Shown here: positions 60,395 through 64,000 of the stretch, one piece after another | Numbering within the stretch: position 1 is the first letter of the stretch | How the letters are laid out: every line of letters begins with the position of its first letter | From: Leadbetterella sp040829825 | GTDB taxonomy: Bacteria > Bacteroidota > Bacteroidia > Cytophagales > Spirosomataceae | Direction: 5' to 3' (one strand) | Length of the DNA stretch: 64,000 nucleotides | Assembly (NCBI RefSeq): GCF_040829825.1 | Contig: NZ_JBFOLH010000007.1 | Position numbers and translations under genes: made by a program | Notes under the pieces: generated by a model | Seen by the model: the letters and a program-made list of their open reading frames with translations, nothing else | What the model was told of the DNA's origin: nothing | Databases searched by the model: none

Positions 60395-61060
60395 TTAAAA
60401 CGCTTCCTTCACGATGAAGCCCTCTGCAATTCCCAAAGAGGATAGATGTCTTTCTACGGCCTGCATCATGGGTTCTGGCCCGCAGAGATAAAAATATTCG
60501 GTGCGTTCGCTTATGTGTTTTTTTATCAGGTCTGCTGAAATGTATCCGTACTCATAATTTGCCACTTTTTCGTTAGATAGTATATTGATAAAGTTGTCGC
60601 CTAAAAGTTGGCAGAACTTATCTTCAAGGATAATGTCTGCTTTGGTTTTGTTGGCAAAAATGAGTTTGTTATTTCCTGTTTTATTCTCCTTTTCGAGTTG
60701 TTTTAAAATGGGAATAAAAGGCGTAACGCCCGCTCCGCCGGCAATAAAAATACCTTCGCCTTTGTAAGTTATGTCTCCGAAAACATCGTGAATAAACAAC
60801 TCATCTCCTTTATTGAGTGAGAGTAACTGTTGGGTAACGCCGTTGTGCGCAGGGTAGGTTTTAATGGTAAATTCTATGTACTCATCGTCAGGCAATGAAG
60901 TAAATGTAAATGCTCTTAATTCCTGTTCCCAGCCTTTTTTGTTAATGGATATATCAACGGCTTGTCCGGGTTGATAGTGTATTGCTTCCGGTTTTTCGGC
61001 AACAATTTTAAGTACATCGGGTGTAAGATGGTTAATGGTTATTATTTTAACTCGTTCCAT
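60395..61060 (-). CDS. Ferredoxin-NADP reductase-like flavoprotein
   Basis: A 221-residue FAD/NAD(P) oxidoreductase without an iron-sulfur domain. The FAD-binding barrel has the motif LRAFTFTSLPDDEYIEF (R-x-F-T-x-T-S), and the nucleotide domain FIAGGAGVTPFIPILKQLEKEN and FYLCGPEPMMQAVERHLSSLG with the conserved Cys-Gly-Pro. It would pass electrons from NAD(P)H to a carrier or small molecule. It is the last gene of an operon with an ECF sigma factor (gap 12 bases) and a DoxX-like membrane protein, suggesting a redox-stress response. A short attC-like repeat follows the stop. Confidence 0.88.
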   Translation of the reverse strand: MERVKIITINHLTPDVLKIVAEKPEAIHYQPGQAVDISINKKGWEQELRAFTFTSLPDDEYIEFTIKTYPAHNGVTQQLLSLNKGDELFIHDVFGDITYKGEGIFIAGGAGVTPFIPILKQLEKENKTGNNKLIFANKTKADIILEDKFCQLLGDNFINILSNEKVANYEYGYISADLIKKHISERTEYFYLCGPEPMMQAVERHLSSLGIAEGFIVKEAF

Positions 61061-61072
61061 TGTAAAAAGCGA

Positions 61073-61720
61073 TTAAAGTTCGTTAATTTTTTCCATTACA
61101 TTTTCTACCATTGCATCGCAATAAATCAAATTAAATTCAAAAAGCTCGCTGGCAGAATAAGTGCTTTCTATTTCATTTCGCAACATTGTTTTTGCCCTGT
61201 TCAAACGTACTTTTACGTTTGCTTCGCTGATGTTTAACATTTCTACGGTTTCTGCTACGTTTAATCCGTTTATTTCCCTTAAGGAAAAAACTATTCGGTA
61301 GTCAAAAGGGATTTTTTCAAGTGCGTTCTCGATAATATGCCCCAACTCACGATTTTGAATTATCTTGTCGGTATCGTTATTTCTATTGGTGAACATTGGC
61401 GTTGAGTGTTCGTTTACGTCTTGCATAATTTCGTTTTTAAAACTTGATTTCCCTCGTTTTCTGTAACAGTTGTTCATCATTATTCGAATAATCCACGTTT
61501 TAAAACCGGCACGACCTTCAAACTGTAACAGGTTTTTATATGCATCAATAAAGGTTTCCTGCATTAAATCCTGCGTATCTTCGTGGGTGTAATTGTACGA
61601 CCTGCCAATTTTGTACAGATAAGGATTGAACCGCCTGACGATTATTTCATAGAGTGCTTTTTCTCCGTTAATAATTCGTGAGATAATTTCTGCTTCGGTA
61701 AACTTTTCAACTTGAATCAT
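61073..61720 (-). CDS. ECF-type RNA polymerase sigma factor
   Basis: A 215-residue sigma-70 family factor. Region 2 is ALYEIIVRRFNPYLYKIGRSYNYTHEDTQDLMQETFIDAYKNLLQFEGRAGFKTWIIRIMMNNCYRK, and region 4 IPFDYRIVFSLREINGLNVAETVEMLNISEANVKVRLNRAKTMLR. A tail of about 30 residues with one Cys (LIYCDAM) follows, longer than in simple ECF factors. No anti-sigma factor gene is next to it; instead it overlaps the DoxX-like gene by one base (TAATG). The operon also includes a flavin reductase, so a redox signal is plausible. Confidence 0.93.
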   Translation of the reverse strand: MIQVEKFTEAEIISRIINGEKALYEIIVRRFNPYLYKIGRSYNYTHEDTQDLMQETFIDAYKNLLQFEGRAGFKTWIIRIMMNNCYRKRGKSSFKNEIMQDVNEHSTPMFTNRNNDTDKIIQNRELGHIIENALEKIPFDYRIVFSLREINGLNVAETVEMLNISEANVKVRLNRAKTMLRNEIESTYSASELFEFNLIYCDAMVENVMEKINEL

Positions 61721-62103
61721 TATTCAATTATTTTAGAAATTCTTGCCATTGATAGGGCGGCAATAGCCATTACAAGGTCACGTACTGCCACATCTGCATA
61801 ATTAAAACTGATTAACAAGGTTAATGCTATAACGGTTAACCAACCTGCAACAATGTAACCGCCAATTTCGGTTTTTTTCAGTACAATGATACCCGCTATG
61901 ATTTCGATAACGCCCACAATCATCATAAAAACCGAAGCGGAAAAGGGCAGCAGGCTTGCGATTGTCGGATTAACGTACTGTTCCCAATTGGTCAGCAGGT
62001 TGGTGAATTTGTCTGCACCTGCAACAATTGGCACAATTCCGAAGGTGTACTTTAACAGGTTGAACGTTTGTGTCAGCGACTGATTTTTGATTTTACTTTC
62101 CAT
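61720..62103 (-). CDS. DoxX-like small membrane protein
   Basis: A 127-residue protein with four predicted membrane helices (LLKYTFGIVPIVAGADKFTNLL, SVFMMIVGVIEIIAGIIVL, GYIVAGWLTVIALTLLISF, LVMAIAALSMARI), similar to DoxX-like proteins of Bacteroidota often mislabelled as tRNA methyltransferase. It heads the operon and overlaps the sigma factor start by one base. As there is no anti-sigma factor, it could be the membrane sensor or the protective product of the regulon; both are inference. A dyad at 62113-62137 lies just upstream. Confidence 0.8.
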   Translation of the reverse strand: MESKIKNQSLTQTFNLLKYTFGIVPIVAGADKFTNLLTNWEQYVNPTIASLLPFSASVFMMIVGVIEIIAGIIVLKKTEIGGYIVAGWLTVIALTLLISFNYADVAVRDLVMAIAALSMARISKIIE

Positions 62104-62112
62104 TTTTTTAAG

Positions 62113-62137
62113 TAGTTACTGTCTTTTAGAGTAACTA
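62113..62137. promoter_or_regulatory. Dyad upstream of the DoxX-sigma operon
   Basis: TAGTTACT (62113-62120) and AGTAACTA (62130-62137) form a perfect 8-bp inverted repeat with 9 nt between, 10 bp before the DoxX-like start codon. It may be an operator or mRNA hairpin covering the start. Confidence 0.45.
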
Positions 62138-62164
62138 AAGAAAGGAAAGGTTACAAAAGATATG

Positions 62165-62185
62165 TAATGTTAGCGGTTCGGGCTT
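62165..62185. repeat. attC-like half site (b)
   Basis: ATGTTAGCGGTTCGGGCTTTT repeats ATGTTAGCGGTTCGG of site (c) at 62785-62799, 15 of 15 bases. It sits next to the 3' end of the pyridoxamine-oxidase-like gene. Confidence 0.6.
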
Positions 62186-62190
62186 TTGTG

Positions 62191-62663
62191 TTATAAACTT
62201 TCTGTCATTTTGCCCAAATTAATTTTCTCCACTTTTATAAAAGTTATTTCTCTTACAGATTTGATTTTACCCCATAAATAATTATTCCCTTTCAGTCGTT
62301 TTGTTGTACTCGTTCTTTTATTTAGCCGTTGGATTTCAATGTCAGTAGCTTCTCTTTTATCACCAAGTTGTCCGTAGAGTTTAATTGCAGGGTAACTTTT
62401 GAATTTTCCGTTGAAAAGTGAAGTCAACCAAAATAAAGTGCTGCTGTTCACGCCCAAAATACAGATATTTTTGTTGCCTTTACTATGGATGGAAACTTTT
62501 CAAAGTAAAAACCTGTCTGATCATTATTCAGAAATAAAGGACCAATAGGTGTTACAGTCGGGTTGCCTTCTTTGTCAACCGAAGCTATGGATACATGGAA
62601 ATTCGCTCTAAAGCATTTATTAAAATGTTTTCTTATGTCCGGCCAACTTGTCTGAATGTCCAT
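62191..62663 (-). pseudogene. Pyridoxamine 5'-phosphate oxidase-like gene with a frameshift
   Basis: Two frames together give one flavoprotein of the pyridoxamine-phosphate-oxidase fold. The first starts at ATG 62663 (MDIQTSWPDIRKHFNKCF, then FHVSIASVDKEGNPTVTPIGPLFL and GFYFEKFPSIVKATK); the second continues in another frame with NICILGVNSSTLFWLTSLFNGKF, KREATDIEIQRLNK, LKGNNYLWGKIKSVREITFI and LGKMTESL. The switch lies in an A-run (minus strand) at about 62466-62475, where one added A restores the frame. It could be a real mutation or a sequencing error. The gene is flanked by attC-like repeats and looks like a single-gene cassette. Confidence 0.8.
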
Positions 62664-62674
62664 ATTACGTGCCG

Positions 62675-62799
62675 CGTATTGGCGATGGGCGGGATTTTTA
62701 GCACTACTGTTGATACAAAGAACAGAAGTTGAATTTTGCACTTCCGTTGATGCGAAGCCGTTCGCCCCGCCTATTGCCAATACGATGTTAGCGGTTCGG
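62675..62799. repeat. attC-like palindromic element (c)
   Basis: CGTATTGGCGATGGGCGGG (62675-62693) faces CCCGCCTATTGCCAATACG (62766-62784), complementary at 17 of 19 positions, around a 72-nt less structured centre. It then continues ATGTTAGCGGTTCGG up to 62799, where the stop codon of the BtrH-domain gene begins. The left end lies 12 bp before the start codon of the pyridoxamine-oxidase-like gene. Confidence 0.75.
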
Positions 62800-63780
62800 C
62801 TATTTGGTTGCCAATAGTTCCATTGTCTTTTTTTCTTTGTCTGATATAGTTTTTAAAATGTCTGATGCTTGTTGTATATAATTAAAGTCTTTCGTTTCAC
62901 TAACCTTTATAAATAAGTCAGCAACGTTTGTCCATAGTTTGGCGATTTCTGAGAAGTTTTCGTGTCCTGTTTTGAGTTCGTCAAGTTGCAGTAAATCGTA
63001 GCTTTCTTTCAAAAAGTCACGATACAAATTTCTAAATAATGCTCCGCCCGTTCCTGCTTTTTCCATAATGTTTGCGGATTGTTTAAACTCTCTTTCGATG
63101 TTTCCGCTGTTGTTAAACCACTTTATGATTTCTGAACTTGTTTTTAAAATTCCTTTGTATCCGATGTTTGTAATTGGTGGACTAAGATATTCGGTTGCAT
63201 TGTTTTTGATTGCTGTCAGAATTGCTTTTTTGAGGTTAAAGTTTTTATCGGTTTGCCGTAATGTATAATACAAGTTTTTAGAAGACATTGGACCTTTTTC
63301 AGATCTTGCCAATGCCAAACTATTTAGAGATGTTTTTACTTGTCCCCCTTGTTGTCGAGTGTCAACCAAAAAAGCATTGTCATTGTCGTAACCGTAAATG
63401 GCTGCGTAGTGTCCTGCGAAATGAAACGGATTTGAGAAATACTCCAAATGATAACAGTCTAATTTAAGCCCGACCACTTGTCCGTTGTCAATAAGTTCTT
63501 TTACACCTTCCCAAGCCTTTTGCTTTGAAGATGTTTCTTTAACCGTTAATTCAAGATTTAGGTTTTTGGCAATGTTTTGTGTCAGCAAGTCTGTTTTCAC
63601 TCGTCCGCCAATGAATGGAAAGTCCATTGTTTTCATATTCCAGAAAATAAAACCAAGTCCTTGCCCAAGTCCAAACAGCATTGGTTCGGAAAGTTCAATT
63701 CCGAGTTGTCGCAACAAAGTTCCTGTCGCTGTTGTTTCACAATGTTGTCCGTCAAATGGTTTTAAACTCTCAACTTTCAT
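62800..63780 (-). CDS. BtrH N-terminal domain / DUF4872 protein
   Basis: A 326-residue protein with the BtrH N-terminal peptidase-like fold: FDGQHCETTATGTLLRQLGIELSEPMLFGLGQGLGFIFWNM with a possible catalytic Cys 14, and the His of FAGHYAAIYGYDNDNAFLVDTRQQG. The C-terminal half matches the DUF4872 pattern (LKKAILTAIKNNATEYL, GGALFRNLYRDFLKES). BtrH in butirosin synthesis is an acyltransferase, but stand-alone members have no known role. The gene is AT-rich and complete; its stop codon touches one attC-like element and another lies 28 bases before its start codon, so it looks like a mobile cassette. Confidence 0.82.
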   Translation of the reverse strand: MKVESLKPFDGQHCETTATGTLLRQLGIELSEPMLFGLGQGLGFIFWNMKTMDFPFIGGRVKTDLLTQNIAKNLNLELTVKETSSKQKAWEGVKELIDNGQVVGLKLDCYHLEYFSNPFHFAGHYAAIYGYDNDNAFLVDTRQQGGQVKTSLNSLALARSEKGPMSSKNLYYTLRQTDKNFNLKKAILTAIKNNATEYLSPPITNIGYKGILKTSSEIIKWFNNSGNIEREFKQSANIMEKAGTGGALFRNLYRDFLKESYDLLQLDELKTGHENFSEIAKLWTNVADLFIKVSETKDFNYIQQASDILKTISDKEKKTMELLATK

Positions 63781-63807
63781 TTTTGAGCGTGATGTTTGTT
63801 TAGCTGA

Positions 63808-64000
63808 CCGCTAACGGTACGGCTTGGCGATGTGGCGGAAATCTGTGATTCGTCTGCCCGGTACCGCTGTTAAATATATAACTAAATGTTCATTGTTTAT
63901 TCTATTGCCCGGCGTTATTTGTCAGCCGGGATTGAAGCTGATTAGTAAACAGAAGCCGAGGATATATTCGTCGCGCCGCCATATTGCCAAACCGAATGTT
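63808..64000. repeat. attC-like palindromic element (d), reaching the window edge
   Basis: CGGCTTGGCGATGTGGCGG (63820-63838) faces CCGCCATATTGCCAAACCG (63976-63994), complementary at 16 of 19 positions. The outer left box is CCGCTAACGG (63808-63817); the outer right box begins AATGTT at the last bases of the window and by comparison with (b) and (c) would continue AGCGG. The two shared mismatch positions agree with those in (c). The 137-nt centre has no gene. Confidence 0.75.

Noticed and set aside
62448..62780. Separate small protein from the ATG at 62780
   Set aside because: The first 39 codons run through the palindromic repeat (AIGGANG, AHRQYAARN) and are not family-like; coding is taken to begin at 62663.
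60366..64000. Canonical integron
   Set aside because: No integrase gene in the window, and the outer boxes (CGCTAAC, GTTAGCG) do not satisfy RYYYAAC and GTTRRRY. Kept only as attC-like.
1..64000. CRISPR array, rRNA or tRNA genes
   Set aside because: No regularly spaced short repeats and no recognisable rRNA or tRNA sequence were seen by reading; a dedicated search was not possible.

Overview
The window is a chromosomal piece of a member of the Bacteroidota, most likely an environmental degrader of plant polysaccharide. Evidence: a SusC/SusD pair, a hybrid two-component regulator with a periplasmic propeller sensor, a type IX secretion cargo protein and a PorP/SprF protein, BACON and PA14 modules on glycoside hydrolases, and repeated promoters of the Bacteroidota type (TTG, 18-22 bp, TAnnTTTG). 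No rRNA, tRNA, CRISPR array or complete insertion sequence was recognised.

Bases 1-22,000 form a xyloglucan-type utilisation region. After the end of a superoxide dismutase gene comes a divergent LacI-type regulator and a xylulokinase - xylose isomerase - sodium/sugar symporter operon, with matching LacI-type operators in both promoters. Then follow a hybrid sensor/regulator, a GH31 alpha-xylosidase with a PA14 insert, SusC, SusD, a surface glycan-binding lipoprotein and a BACON-GH5 endoglucanase. The logic is closed: GH5 cuts the backbone outside, SusCD imports, GH31 frees xylose, and the xyl operon consumes it.

Bases 22,000-28,600: two thioredoxin-fold genes, then an AT-richer block (about 23.0-28.6 kb) that is the most unusual part of the window. 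It is a tight minus-strand operon: a 34-codon ORF, a PqqD-like protein, an HPr-kinase-like protein, a family-2 glycosyltransferase, an atypical nucleotidyltransferase-family protein and an Amj-like lipid II flippase, with a divergent DxD-containing glycosyltransferase-like gene. It looks like a peptide- or glycan-modification system that lacks the lasso-peptide enzymes.

Bases 28,600-43,300 are mostly core genes: ornithine aminotransferase, a T9SS-sorted PKD protein divergent from porP/sprF, a DsbD-like reductase, an FUSC membrane protein, a LiaF-like/LytS/LytTR regulatory operon, purB and an aquaporin. Bases 43,300-46,000 are a scar: an AAA+ ATPase gene between two truncated copies of one gene that share a 153-bp perfect direct repeat, then an orphan VbhA-like antitoxin.

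Bases 46,000-58,500 hold acetoacetyl-CoA synthetase, a lipoprotein with a duplicated NPPHG motif, a GH92 enzyme, a glycine-lipid type acyltransferase pair, a CPA2 antiporter, a GH108-like muramidase, and a leucine-catabolism type set (MCC beta subunit, acyl-CoA dehydrogenase, HMG-CoA lyase). The lyase product acetoacetate could be used by the acetoacetyl-CoA synthetase.

Bases 58,500-64,000 are AT-richer accessory DNA, all on the minus strand: an epimerase, a Crp-like regulator, a DoxX-like/ECF sigma/flavin reductase operon, a frameshifted pyridoxamine-oxidase-like gene and a BtrH-domain protein. Several of these genes are followed closely by a CGCTAAC/CGCCAAC core and separated by long imperfect palindromes, an arrangement resembling integron attC sites and gene cassettes, but without an integrase in view.
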